Shown here one piece after another: positions 9,489 through 18,303 of a DNA stretch of 64,000 nucleotides. Location: contig JADJKB010000003.1 of the NCBI GenBank assembly GCA_016706225.1, positions 620,001 to 684,000 on the forward strand, in the 5' to 3' direction. This DNA comes from Myxococcales bacterium. GTDB lineage: Bacteria; Myxococcota_A; Polyangia; Polyangiales; Polyangiaceae. The notes beneath the pieces were generated by a model. It was not told the DNA's origin. It ran no database searches and worked only from the letters and a program-made list of their open reading frames with translations. The position numbers were made by a program, and so were the translations under genes. Position 1 is the first letter of the stretch. Every line of letters begins with the position of its first letter.

Positions 9489-10430
9489 TCAGTTCTGAGA
9501 AATGATCGGCGCCTCGGCGCGGCGCTTCGCGGCCGCCGAGCTCTCGTTCACGTTCCGGTGCAAAATTGCCGGCGGCAAGATGCCGTGCTCGGCAAAGGCC
9601 CTGAGCACGCGGAAGTGTACGTCGGTCTCGAATGGCTTCTCGTAACGACAATCGAAGACGTACGGGCGGGCCTTGAGGTGCACGGCCACGTACTCCTGAA
9701 CGATCACCTGCTTGGCCAGGACGGGGATGGGTTGGTCGAAATAGACGTAGGGGCTCGTGAGGCAGGCTTCCTTGATCAGGTCGGCTGCGAGCTCTGCGTT
9801 TTGATCGACACCGACGTAGAAATCCATCGCCACCTGCATCTCGAGAGCGCCGTAGTTGCCGCTCGAGGTGACGTCGGTGAGGATCTTGTTGTTCGGGATC
9901 GTGACGATGTTGTGGTCCAGCGTGTTCATCTGAACACTGCGAAGCCCGATCTTCAGGATATCCCCGTACTCCCCGGCGTACGCCACGCGATCCCCGACCT
10001 GAAATGGTCGATCGAACATGATGGTGATGCCGGCGATGAAGGCTGCGACCAGGTCGCGCATTGCGAAACCGACGGCAAAGGCGAGGGCGCCACCGATGAC
10101 GGTCAGCGCCGTGGAGTCCAGCCGCACGCTCAGGCTGATGCAAATTGCGGCCGCACCGATGTAGATGATGAACCGGAGCGCGGACTCGAACTTCTGGATC
10201 GTCGGCCGCCGGTTGGCGAAGCGCTTGCTCAACCGGGTGGCGATGTCGCCCGCGATGCGCACTACGACCGTGGAGCCGACGATGACGAGCACGGAGAGGA
10301 AGACCCCACCCCAGCGAATCAGACCCGCGAGCTTGCCGATGTCGGGGGCGTCCTGCGCGTAGGCCGGGCTCGTGGCGAGCATGACCCAAGCGGCGACCAA
10401 GAGCCTTGCTTTCCAGCTGTGTCGTTTCAT
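9489..10430 (-). CDS. MscS-family mechanosensitive channel with signal peptide
   Basis: Small-conductance channel protein (about 313 residues) that would open under membrane tension to release solutes. It has a cleavable signal peptide (basic start, hydrophobic core, cleavage at AYA-QD), three membrane spans, and the MscS pore/vestibule signature AMRDLVAAFIAGITIMFDRPF followed by VGDRV and IPNNKI. ATG at 10430 is chosen because the signal peptide starts there; an upstream in-frame start at 10466 exists. It lies 19 bp downstream of the AAA/membrane gene and is probably the last gene of a three-gene operon read from 14585. Confidence 0.9.
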   Translation of the reverse strand: MKRHSWKARLLVAAWVMLATSPAYAQDAPDIGKLAGLIRWGGVFLSVLVIVGSTVVVRIAGDIATRLSKRFANRRPTIQKFESALRFIIYIGAAAICISLSVRLDSTALTVIGGALAFAVGFAMRDLVAAFIAGITIMFDRPFQVGDRVAYAGEYGDILKIGLRSVQMNTLDHNIVTIPNNKILTDVTSSGNYGALEMQVAMDFYVGVDQNAELAADLIKEACLTSPYVYFDQPIPVLAKQVIVQEYVAVHLKARPYVFDCRYEKPFETDVHFRVLRAFAEHGILPPAILHRNVNESSAAAKRRAEAPIISQN

Positions 10431-10449
10431 CGCGAAACTCCTCTCGTGC

Positions 10450-13400
10450 TCAGCGTCGACTCGCAAGCAGATGACGCCGCTGCAGAAAGCGTGTGACTGC
10501 GCGGTACCACGCCCAGCTCACTCGGTATCGGTCGCCCACCATGGCAAAGTACCCACGGGCGAGCCCGTAGCGGAGCGCGTCCTCTACCTGTGAACCTCGA
10601 AGCATGGTGGCCCGCGCGACGTCCTCCGGCCGGGCGGGCTCGAGCTGAATGACCGCCCGCAGGACGAACACCGTCGGGTCGGGAAGTTGCTCCAGCTCGC
10701 GGGTGTCGGGGGCCTGGAACAGCTTCACGCAGACCTTGTCTTCGGCACCTAGCCCCAACGACCTGCGCCACATGTGCAGTGCAACCCCGGGGTTGCCCGC
10801 AGAGTAGTCCCAGAGGAGGCGATAATAACCCGCCGCGGCGCGGCTCAGCGCTTCCGCCCGATCCACCTCGTCCGCGTCGGCTGGCAAGCTCTCGAGCAGG
10901 TGTTCGAAGCTTGGCGCCACACCAGCCTGTTCGCAGCGGGCGGTGAGCAGCTGCACGATCTCCTCTTCGCGCCACGGGTCGAGGGCGATCACTTCGTCGA
11001 AGAGCGGACGAGCTCCGCGAGCGCGCTCGAAGAAGCGCCAGATGACGTCGTCGATCGCAAAGAACCATGCGCAGCTCGAGCTGTTGTGACGCGCCACGTC
11101 GATCAGGCGGTCGAACTCCGCAAGGCCTCCCATGATCGGCTGAATCAGGAGGTGCGCGTCGTCGATGAGCACGGCGGCATCACGATTTTCCACGTTGAGC
11201 GGCCGCAGCACGTCCTCGAAGCTCGCCGCGGGATCTGCGCCGACCGCCTTGGCGAGCGCCGCTCGGAGGCCTTCCAGCCCGGTCTCGGGACAGTTGACGA
11301 GCACGACGTCCGGATACGCCTCGCGCACCTGGCTGAGCACGCTGGTCTTGCCCCCACCCCGTTCGCCGACCACTGCGAAGACTCCACCACCTACCTGCTC
11401 GATGCGCGCGATGACATTCTTCACCTGCTCCGAGGCGCTTCCCGAAACGTTCTGGTTGGACGCGGTCGTCGGCCCCAGCGCCACGAACGCTTCGCTCGGT
11501 AGATCTTTGAACGCGAGGTCCGTCTTCTCCTCGGCAAGCCGGTCGAGTCCGCGCCGGAACAGGTAGGCGAGCGCTCGGCGAGTCAGATCGAAGCGGCCGA
11601 CCCAGCCGCGCACGGCGCGGTAGGTCCCATTGCCAAACAGGAACGCGCCGGCCGCGCCCGCCGCCAGGAAGCTCTTCCAGCCCGTCTGGTTGGCGACGAC
11701 CCACGTCTCGAACGCCTTCTTCTTCCGGGTCGCGTTGATCCGCGCAAAAATGATCGACCGCCACCAGCGAACCACGACCAGGGTCAGCGGAATCGCGGCG
11801 AACCAGCACAGCGAAAAGACCCACGAGTAGATCGTGCCCGGACCGACCAGCTTGGCGCTCAGCGCCAGGATCAAGCCGAACGCCACGACGGTGCGCCCGA
11901 TCAGCCGCAGCGAACGCAGGCGAACGACGGCGGTCTGAGTCGGCGCGCGGTTTGCGCCCGCCAGCTCCGTTCCGCCCGCCAAGGTGTTGATCACGACGAC
12001 GACGAGCGCCCCTCCAACGGTCCAGAGGAAGACCGTGGTCAGAAGCGTGACCTCCAGCTGTCCCTGCGCCGTGGAAGGCAGCAGCCAGTCGAGCGCGCCA
12101 ACGAGGAGCAACCCTTCGACCGGCCCCCGCGTCGACTGCACGAAGCCCAGGGCTCCGTAGAGGCGGCTCGGCTCCACGATGCGCTCGCGCCGGTGCTCCT
12201 CCAAGATACGTTCGCGCCATTGTTCGAGCAACGGTCCGCCGCGGCGTCGCCACCACACAAACGCGATCAGCACGAACAACCACTTCACCGCCACCGCGCC
12301 GATGGTAACCGCGGAGGCACCTCGGCCGGAGCCCGGCTCGGCCATTCCCGCGATCCAGCGCCGCGTCGCCATCACGTGGTAACGCAGCACCAGCGTCACT
12401 TGTTTGAGCTCCGACCCAGCCTGATCGAAACCACCGGCTCCGAAACCGGTGACCGTCGCACGCTTGGCCGGGCTGAGTCGAGGCAGAAGAGTCAACCGGT
12501 CGGCGTTGAGATCCCTGACGTCGTCGTAGAGCTGCGCCGCGCGCTCCCGGCGGAGCCCAGCTTCAGTCTCCCGTAGACGTGCCGCGACTGCGTCGATTTC
12601 TTTACGAGAACCTTCGATTGCCGAGCGATCGACATTCGCCGCCAAGTCCCCCAGACGATCGGGCCCGCTGTCGTCGATTCCGCTCTCTGCCGTGCTAGCC
12701 ACGATTGCAGCGTCGAGCTCGGTGCGCGCCGCCCTCAAGTAGACCCGGAGCTCGTCGTAGAGAGCGTCGGCACCTTCGACAGCAGTCCGATCGGCAACCA
12801 GCTCGCGGACCCTGCGGCGGAAGGTCAGGGTACGCTCGGCGCGGTCCTTCAGTGCCTGTTTTGCCTTGACGAGCTCACCCTCCGAGTTCGCCTGCGAACC
12901 CGAGATCCCGAGCAGGCGCGCGCGTTCCTCTGCAACGAGACGCTCCGCTTCCGTGCGAGCCCGCTGCGCCGCCGCAAGCGCACTCTTCTGGTCGCGCTCC
13001 GCCTTCTGCGCCTTACGCTGTGACTCGCTCAGCTCGGCGGAGACGTCATCGGGTGCCTCACGCTGCCGCTCCGCATGTCGGGTTGCGAGTGCCTTCTTGC
13101 GCGCCGCTGGCAGCAGGTAGAACTCGAGGCGAGCACGGTCGACCTCGACCCGTGCGGCAAACAGCTCCGGGTCCAGCTCTCGAAGCGGAACGCTCGCTTC
13201 AGCTCCGCCGTCGCCCGATTCCGCTGGCGGCGGGCCTTCGCTCGCCGGCTCGACCAGAACACCACCGTCCCAAACCTCTCGGTCGGCTCGCTCGATGACA
13301 GCGCGCAGGCGCTCTGCCTCGACTCGCAGTGCCGCCTCGTCGGTGAGCGGCAGATCGAAGAGGGTGGCGGGCTCCACGGCGAGATCGAGGGACTCCGCCA

Positions 13401-13662
13401 GGAAATCCCGAATGTCCTTGGCGGTCGCGCGCAGCGCAGCCACCTCTGCTCGCTCCCTGGGACCCGCGTCACCGGAAACCGCGTCACGTGCAGTGCCCGC
13501 ATCGGAGATCTCCGACGCAACCGACGCGCTCGGTGCCGGACCGGCGTCGCCCGCTGCAAAACCCGGCCGCGGCACCGAGGATACGACCGCCGCCACTGCC
13601 GCACGGCCAAAGAGAGCCACCACCCGGGGCACCCGACCGCGCAGGCGCTTCGGCGTATTCAT
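10450..13662 (-). CDS. Exported coiled-coil membrane protein with C-terminal AAA ATPase domain
   Basis: A 1070-residue protein of unrecognised family. Visible parts: an N-terminal signal peptide; a long Ala/Glu/Arg-rich coiled coil (about 60-400) that would be periplasmic; at least five transmembrane helices (about 450-700); and a cytoplasmic C-terminal ATPase with Walker A GERGGGKTS, Walker B AAVLIDDAH and a winged-helix-like end. MscK-type channels have long periplasmic coiled coils but no ATPase, so this looks like a channel partner or an energy-coupled regulator (inference). It is flanked by two mscS-like genes on the same strand. An earlier ATG at 13683 overlaps the upstream gene; ATG at 13662, preceded by GGGAAG, is preferred. 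Confidence 0.8.
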   Translation of the reverse strand: MNTPKRLRGRVPRVVALFGRAAVAAVVSSVPRPGFAAGDAGPAPSASVASEISDAGTARDAVSGDAGPRERAEVAALRATAKDIRDFLAESLDLAVEPATLFDLPLTDEAALRVEAERLRAVIERADREVWDGGVLVEPASEGPPPAESGDGGAEASVPLRELDPELFAARVEVDRARLEFYLLPAARKKALATRHAERQREAPDDVSAELSESQRKAQKAERDQKSALAAAQRARTEAERLVAEERARLLGISGSQANSEGELVKAKQALKDRAERTLTFRRRVRELVADRTAVEGADALYDELRVYLRAARTELDAAIVASTAESGIDDSGPDRLGDLAANVDRSAIEGSRKEIDAVAARLRETEAGLRRERAAQLYDDVRDLNADRLTLLPRLSPAKRATVTGFGAGGFDQAGSELKQVTLVLRYHVMATRRWIAGMAEPGSGRGASAVTIGAVAVKWLFVLIAFVWWRRRGGPLLEQWRERILEEHRRERIVEPSRLYGALGFVQSTRGPVEGLLLVGALDWLLPSTAQGQLEVTLLTTVFLWTVGGALVVVVINTLAGGTELAGANRAPTQTAVVRLRSLRLIGRTVVAFGLILALSAKLVGPGTIYSWVFSLCWFAAIPLTLVVVRWWRSIIFARINATRKKKAFETWVVANQTGWKSFLAAGAAGAFLFGNGTYRAVRGWVGRFDLTRRALAYLFRRGLDRLAEEKTDLAFKDLPSEAFVALGPTTASNQNVSGSASEQVKNVIARIEQVGGGVFAVVGERGGGKTSVLSQVREAYPDVVLVNCPETGLEGLRAALAKAVGADPAASFEDVLRPLNVENRDAAVLIDDAHLLIQPIMGGLAEFDRLIDVARHNSSSCAWFFAIDDVIWRFFERARGARPLFDEVIALDPWREEEIVQLLTARCEQAGVAPSFEHLLESLPADADEVDRAEALSRAAAGYYRLLWDYSAGNPGVALHMWRRSLGLGAEDKVCVKLFQAPDTRELEQLPDPTVFVLRAVIQLEPARPEDVARATMLRGSQVEDALRYGLARGYFAMVGDRYRVSWAWYRAVTRFLQRRHLLASRR

Positions 13663-13676
13663 GCGATCTTCCCAGG

Positions 13677-14585
13677 TCAACATTCGGCCGCTCGTGCGGA
13701 CCCCGAGCCACTCTGCCGCCCGAGAGCGCTCACCACCTGGTCATCCAAGTGAATGTCCAGCTGTGGAAACGCGATCACGATCTTGTTCGCCTGGAGGGCC
13801 CGCCAGATCGCCTCCCGCAGCTCCGACATCGCAGCGCGGGAGAGCCAAGGGTCCGTCATCCAGATTGCGACCTCCCAGACCACCGAGCTGTTTCCGAAGT
13901 CGAGCAGGATGACCTGCGGCTCGCGATCCTTGACCGCCCAATTCTTGCTGACTTCATGGGCCACGGTGGTGAGCGTTTCTTTCACCGCGGCCATGTCCGA
14001 ACCGTACGCGACTCCGACGGTCGCCCGCACCCGGTGGCAGGCATCCTTGAGCGTGAAATTCTTCACCGTGGTCTGGATGAGCGTCGCGTTCGGGATGATC
14101 AAGTCTTCGCCGTCGCGAGTCTGCGCAATGCTGGAGCGGATGCCCATCTCCAGCACTTTCACCAGCTTGCCCTCGACCTCGAGCAAGTCGCCGGGTTTGA
14201 TGCTGCGCTCTGCGAGCAGGATGATCCCCGCCACGAAGTTCTGGGCGATGCTCTGCATCGCGAACCCCAAACCCACTGCAAAGATGGCCCCCGCCGCGAA
14301 CAAGGCCGTCAGGTCGATGCCCGCGGTGCTCAACGCGACACCGAAGCCCGTGACCAAAACGGAGTAGTGGAGCAGGCTCGTCACGGTGCCAATGTTGGCG
14401 GGCCGCTCGCCCTTCCAGGTCAACACACGCTCCACCGCGCGGCGCAGCGCCCGCGAGACCCAAAACGTGGCGACCACAACCGCGAGAACGCTCAGCAGAG
14501 TCGACACCGTGATCGGCGTCTTGGCGATGTGGAACAGCTCCTTGTTCAGGAGGGTCCGCGCATTGTGCAGGAAGTCCGCAGTCAA
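13677..14585 (-). CDS. MscS-family mechanosensitive channel
   Basis: A 302-residue channel subunit with three membrane spans near residues 25-45, 65-90 and 98-125. The TM3/vestibule signature AIFAVGLGFAMQSIAQNFVAG is followed by LLAERSIKPGD and LIIPNATL, both diagnostic of MscS. It lacks the signal peptide found in the paralogue at 9489. The start is TTG at 14585. The stop nearly overlaps the start region of the AAA/membrane gene, so the two are probably translated from one message. Two different MscS subunits around one ATPase-bearing membrane protein suggests a functional unit rather than chance. Confidence 0.9.
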   Translation of the reverse strand: MTADFLHNARTLLNKELFHIAKTPITVSTLLSVLAVVVATFWVSRALRRAVERVLTWKGERPANIGTVTSLLHYSVLVTGFGVALSTAGIDLTALFAAGAIFAVGLGFAMQSIAQNFVAGIILLAERSIKPGDLLEVEGKLVKVLEMGIRSSIAQTRDGEDLIIPNATLIQTTVKNFTLKDACHRVRATVGVAYGSDMAAVKETLTTVAHEVSKNWAVKDREPQVILLDFGNSSVVWEVAIWMTDPWLSRAAMSELREAIWRALQANKIVIAFPQLDIHLDDQVVSALGRQSGSGSARAAEC

Positions 14586-14737
14586 GTGGAGCCCAAGGCC
14601 GAGTTTGTCGGGCGGGGACGGATGTTTGGCAACTGCCCGCCCCCCACCCCACTTCGATAGTGTCGAGTAGGATTGGGTTCGGGCCGAAGCAATCGTTTTC
14701 CGCCAGCCGTCGGGCCGGCTCCCGAAAGACCCGGGGG

Positions 14738-15253
14738 TCAGTCGGCCAGTCGGAGATCGACCCGCCGATCGGCAGCCCAGGTCGTCTCGTCCTGGCCTCG
14801 TGCATCCATCTCACCCCGGGACGAGGTGATCACACGGTCACTTCCCAGTCCTCTCTCCAGGACGTACCCCTTCACGCTGTCGGCCCGCTGACCGCCCAAC
14901 ACCAGGTTGTACTCGAACTCGCCGCGCGGATCGGCGCGCCCTACCAGGGCCATCTTTTTGCCCTTCAGCGGCCCGGTCAGAAAACACTTCGCAACAGCGT
15001 CGAGCACCGGTGCGTCGCTCTTGCCGAGCCGCGCGGAGTTGTAGTCGAACCAGGTCTTCGACTCTTCGATGCCGCACGCCGCCCGAATCGACGGGTCGAC
15101 CACGACCGCCGTGGCGGTGTCGGACGGCGGCGGCGCAGCTTGCCGAGCCGTGCCCTCCGTTCCGGCACCGGTTGCTACCGGCGGCCTGGTGGCCGAAGCA
15201 CAAGCGGCGGCGGCGAGTGGAACAACGAGAAATGACATGAGTTTGAGCTTCAC
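14738..15253 (-). CDS. OmpA/Pal-type peptidoglycan-associated lipoprotein
   Basis: A 171-residue outer-membrane lipoprotein. A signal peptide with the lipobox-like AAAAC at about residues 14-18 is followed by a Pro/Ala linker and an OmpA_C domain (about 60-171). The domain contains VGRADPRGEFEYNLVLGGQRA, the motif that binds diaminopimelate in peptidoglycan, and ends WAADRRVDLRL. It would tether the outer membrane to the cell wall. GTG at 15253 gives a Lys-rich N-region; ATG at 15238 is an alternative. No obvious partner adjoins it, since the MscS operon starts 152 bp downstream. Confidence 0.88.
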   Translation of the reverse strand: MKLKLMSFLVVPLAAAACASATRPPVATGAGTEGTARQAAPPPSDTATAVVVDPSIRAACGIEESKTWFDYNSARLGKSDAPVLDAVAKCFLTGPLKGKKMALVGRADPRGEFEYNLVLGGQRADSVKGYVLERGLGSDRVITSSRGEMDARGQDETTWAADRRVDLRLAD

Positions 15254-15790
15254 AGTAGTCCTCCATTGGGGTGCCTCGGGGCGTCCCGCTTTTCACGGAC
15301 GCGCGCCGCCCATCCCAGATGGGCAGCCGAGGGCAGGTATGGCCGGTGCGAAGTGCACCTCCGCCAGCAGCTTGAACCGTAGTGGACTTATCGTTTGATG
15401 TCAAACCATAGGGCGTGTTCTGGGCTCGACGCCGAACGCAAGGGGGCAAGAGACGCTCCTGATCGTGACCACCGACCACGGGCGCGACCCGTCGTTCGTG
15501 CACGACGAGCTGAGCCGCGAAGCTACAGACTTCAGGCTGCAGACTTCAGTGGGTCCGCTCGACCGGTGGGGTTCAGTGCATGCTGCAGATGACGATCTGG
15601 GGGGGTCGAGGTTGTTGCAAGTTCTCGGAAAGGTTGAATGGAACCAGAACGTCGATGCCGTGGAGGGCACGACGGGCGGTACGGAGGATGTCGGCGAAGG
15701 AGAAGCCGATCGCTCGACGCGCGCTCCTAAGCCTGTAGCCTGGAGCCTGACCCCTGGAGTCAGAGCGGGGCAGGCACACACTCTCGACCG
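15254..15790. other. Intergenic region with degenerate short repeats
   Basis: No convincing gene is seen in these 537 bp. At 15526-15549 the 10-mer CAGACTTCAG occurs twice with a 14-bp period. At 15730-15752 a related sequence, AGCCTGTAGCCTGGAGCCTG, appears in the opposite orientation. These resemble short low-complexity repeats found between genes in some delta-proteobacteria. The open frames crossing the region have neither plausible starts nor recognisable domains. The promoter for the ferredoxin gene at 15791 should lie at its right end. Confidence 0.5.
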
Positions 15791-16165
15791 ATGGCACACA
15801 TCGTCTACCCCGACATCGGGCTCGAGGCCGAGATCGCCATCGGCCAGAGCATCCTGGAGGCGTCGACCTCGTGTGGTGCGCCCGAGGGCAGCCGCTGCGG
15901 TGGTGTCCGGGCCTGCTCGACCTGTCACGTCTACGTGCACAGCGGCGCCGAGCACCTGAACGAGGTCAGCGACGACGAGCAGGAATTGCTCGAGCTGTCG
16001 GCGCGCGAGCTCCGGCCGAGCTCCCGTCTGGGCTGCCAGGCCCGCGTCATCGCCGACGCACAGATCGAGATCGAGATCAGCGACGAGAGCTTTCGTGAGT
16101 ACCTCGACCTGAACCCGGAAGACCGCGAGCGCGCGATGACTCTCTGGCGGCGACGCAAGCGCTGA
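15791..16165 (+). CDS. 2Fe-2S ferredoxin, adrenodoxin type
   Basis: A 124-residue electron carrier. The cluster ligands are in CGGVRACSTC (C-x5-C-x2-C, about residues 36-45), with the fourth Cys in LGCQAR (about 81), the spacing of vertebrate-type/ISC-type ferredoxins rather than plant type. The C-terminal extension FREYLDLNPEDRERAM is found in bacterial relatives. It could supply electrons to the many radical SAM enzymes or the flavin enzymes nearby, although rSAM enzymes usually take electrons from flavodoxin or 4Fe-4S ferredoxin, so that link is only inference. ATG at 15791 places the first strand MAHIVYPD correctly. Confidence 0.9.
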   Translation: MAHIVYPDIGLEAEIAIGQSILEASTSCGAPEGSRCGGVRACSTCHVYVHSGAEHLNEVSDDEQELLELSARELRPSSRLGCQARVIADAQIEIEISDESFREYLDLNPEDRERAMTLWRRRKR

Positions 16166-16651
16166 GGTCTGGCGCGCGCCACGTGCAAGGCAAGCTGGTG
16201 CCAAGACGCCGCACCTCCCTCGAAGCCAGCGTCGCGCGCAACCTGGCGATGCGCTGGTACGAAGACGACCCGCGGGTCGGGATCGAGCCGGACGACGGGC
16301 GGCTCCCGTGTCCGGGAAGCTCAAACGCTCGTTCGGTCGGGACGCGCTCGAGGCGACCGAGCACCATGGTGAGCACAGAGGAGAGTCGCTGGCGAATGTG
16401 ATCGAGCAACGATGCAAGGCAGGACATGAGCGCCGTCGTGCGGGGCGAGATGGCGGAGCAGCCCGGCATCACGCATTGGGCCGCGCAGGCCGCGTGCGCC
16501 TGAGAGGTCGAGGCGCCGCCCTTGGTCTGTTGCTTGAAGCAGGTATTCACGAAGACCGAGCTGCCCGCTGTGCTCCGCGCCCTGCGCCAGGAGACGGTCG
16601 CCAATGATCGCTTCACCGCCAGCGGCGCGAGGAAGCACTCCGCGTCTCGTA

Positions 16652-16811
16652 CTAGGGCGCCGACCAGGTTGAACGTCGTTTGTTTTCCGGGACTTGCAAG
16701 GTGTTCGGCGCTCGCGCGCGGAGCGCGCACGGCCGAAGGCCGGGGGTTTGGGGCGCAGCCCCAACTTAAAGGTCCTAGAACACGAGCAGCGCAAGCTGAT
16801 CGGTGTTCTAG
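16652..16811 (+). repeat. 160-bp structured dispersed repeat, copy A
   Basis: This 160-bp block recurs at 50539-50698 in the opposite orientation with four mismatches and no gaps. Both copies begin and end with CTAG. The inside is a chain of hairpins: an outer pair of 9-12 bp arms (GCGCCGA.CA with TGTTCGGCGC), GCGCGC-gga-GCGCGC, CGGCC-gaa-GGCCG, TTGGGGC-gca-GCCCCAA, and a perfect 10-bp pair CCTAGAACAC/GTGTTCTAGG (16774-16783 and 16803-16812). No transposase is encoded. It looks like a MITE- or REP-like element, or a conserved structured RNA. Confidence 0.9.
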
Positions 16812-16816
16812 GTGAC

Positions 16817-16963
16817 TCACGACCGCGCCTTGCTCACGAGCAGCGGGCGGCGACGCACCACCGCACAGAGGACGAGCAGGGTGGCCGCCAGGTGGAAGCC
16901 CATCGAGCAGACCCGCTCCAGCACCACGAACACCGGCACCCACAATGGCGTCGCGTCGAATGC
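16817..16963 (-). pseudogene. Fragment of a membrane-protein gene (C-terminal about 48 codons)
   Basis: The minus strand reads about 48 codons with strong third-position GC, including VPVFVVLERVCSMGFHLA and a basic end, then a stop at 16817. The helix with E-R-x2-SMGFH resembles the C-terminal helices of YhfC-like membrane proteins. In-frame stops lie immediately upstream (near 17000), so only the 3' end survives. Repeat copy A lies 5 bp past its stop, which suggests decay or rearrangement near the element. A further coding-like patch (17005-17104) reads as coiled coil on the plus strand and as an open frame on the minus strand, and I cannot assign it. Confidence 0.45.
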
Positions 16964-17212
16964 GCGCCGCGTAGCGTGAGCGCATCTCGCTCAGGATCAT
17001 CTCGGCGACCCGCCAAAGAACAGGAGCGCGCCGCCCGGGAGGCCCTCGAGGCGCGGCTCGCCGAGCTGGAACGCCAGCTCGTTCGAAACGAAGACGACGT
17101 TTGAGCCCAGCGGCGGATAGCCGGACCGAAAAAGCCGGCGGCAATCGGCTCCGGGCCCGGCTTCGCCCCGCCGCGACCCCGCGAGAATCATGACTTCCCA
17201 GCTGATCCGGCT

Positions 17213-17890
17213 ATGATCCGCGGGATGCGCTGGTCCTGGTCCCGATTCGTCGGCGCCGTCACGGTCGCCCTGGCGATGAGCGTCGCGGCCGCGTGCTCGG
17301 TCACGCAGTCCCTGGACGATTTGAAACAGAACGTGCACGTCGACGCCGGCTGTGTGAAGGCAACCTGCTCCAGCCTGAAGGCCAACTGCGGGCTATCGCT
17401 CGACAACTGCGGCGGCACCATCGACTGCGGCAGCTGCCCCGCGAAGAAGTATTGCTCGGCGAACGTCTGCAGTGACTTCCCCTGCGTCGCTCGGACCTGC
17501 AAGGACCTTGCGGCGACCTGCGGCACGCTGAGTGATGGCTGCGGCGCGCTGATCGAGTGCGGAACCTGTCTGTCACCCCAGACCTGTGGCGGCGGCGGGG
17601 TCGAACATCAGTGCGGCTGCGTCGCCAAGACCTGTGCGTCCCTCGACGCCCAGTGCGGTGAGCTAGCCGACGGCTGCGGCAACACTCTCTCGTGCGGGGA
17701 CTGCACCGCGCCGGAGTCCTGCGGGGGCCTCGGTCAGCCCAACAAATGCGGCTGCAAGACCAAGACCTGCCCCGAGGTCGGAGCCAACTGCGGGCAAGCC
17801 CCGGACGGCTGCGAAGGGTTCATCTACTGCGGCGCTTGCGGCGGCGGCAAGACCTGCGGCGGCGACGCCGGCGCGAACTTGTGTCAGTGA
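17213..17890 (+). CDS. Lipoprotein with four Cys-rich tandem repeats
   Basis: A 225-residue exported protein. An N-terminal signal peptide ends in the lipobox-like VAAAC (about 23-27). The rest is four imperfect repeats of about 40-45 residues, each with the plan C-x3-TC-x5-xxCG-x4-DGCG-x4-CG-C-x5-CGG, giving six to seven Cys per repeat. Such repeats usually form disulfide-bonded surface modules. The gene heads a run of overlapping genes (17890, 18300) followed 7 bp later by an rSAM gene (19081), so it is co-transcribed with modifying enzymes and could itself be a substrate (inference). ATG at 17225 is an alternative start. Confidence 0.8.
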   Translation: MIRGMRWSWSRFVGAVTVALAMSVAAACSVTQSLDDLKQNVHVDAGCVKATCSSLKANCGLSLDNCGGTIDCGSCPAKKYCSANVCSDFPCVARTCKDLAATCGTLSDGCGALIECGTCLSPQTCGGGGVEHQCGCVAKTCASLDAQCGELADGCGNTLSCGDCTAPESCGGLGQPNKCGCKTKTCPEVGANCGQAPDGCEGFIYCGACGGGKTCGGDAGANLCQ

Positions 17891-18303
17891 TGGCCACGGC
17901 CACCCTCATCGCCCTCATCGCAGCCTTGGTCTACGTCGTGGTCTCGCTCGTTGTGGGCGATCGTTTCGTTTTTTCGCGCTACAAGATGTACGCGGATCTG
18001 ACCACGCGGGACGAGGGAGCCGTGTTCTACCTCAGGGCCGGTGAGCGATTCGTTGCAGCCGACGAGCTCGACGCAGTCTTTGGTCTCGACGTCGATGCCC
18101 TCGACCCACGCACGCGCCCCTGCTCGCAGCAGTGGCTGGTGTACGAAGCCCAGCGTTGGTTGCGCGACCACGGTGTTCCGTCCGCGCCCGAGGGCGGCGT
18201 TGCCATCGAAGCGGGCTGGCGCATGCTGCGCGTGGATCAGGCTGGCAACCTGGAGGAGCGGCTCGAGTCCGTCACGAGCGGGACCGGCCGACTGCGCGCT
18301 TGA
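17890..18303 (+). CDS. Small membrane-anchored protein
   Basis: A 137-residue protein with one N-terminal transmembrane helix (about residues 3-25) and a soluble domain containing FSRYKMYAD, FDALD-like acidic segments and a Trp/Arg-rich stretch. No family is recognised. The ATG overlaps the TGA of the preceding lipoprotein gene (ATGA-type), and its own stop overlaps the TTG start of the next gene, so the three are translationally coupled. FSRY-x-M-(Y/F) segments occur in proteins paired with HTTM-type membrane proteins, which fits the downstream gene. Confidence 0.75.
   Translation: MATATLIALIAALVYVVVSLVVGDRFVFSRYKMYADLTTRDEGAVFYLRAGERFVAADELDAVFGLDVDALDPRTRPCSQQWLVYEAQRWLRDHGVPSAPEGGVAIEAGWRMLRVDQAGNLEERLESVTSGTGRLRA

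Larger units (their letters stand above)
16166..17212. other. About 1 kb without an intact gene
   Basis: Apart from repeat copy A and the gene fragment at 16817-16963, nothing intact was recognised. The minus strand at 16400-16650 has a Cys-containing open stretch that could be the remnant of a secreted Cys-rich protein, without a start or signal peptide. The plus strand right after the ferredoxin has a 72-codon open frame with no family resemblance. The region reads as genomic debris between the ferredoxin gene and the operon starting at 17213. Confidence 0.45.

Noticed and set aside
15573..15797. 74-codon minus-strand frame
   Set aside because: No domain, start signal or conserved composition. 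It lies between degenerate repeats.
16077..17144. 355-codon minus-strand frame across the gene-free region
   Set aside because: It runs through repeat copy A and into the ferredoxin gene, and changes character along its length. Only short coding-like patches are credible.
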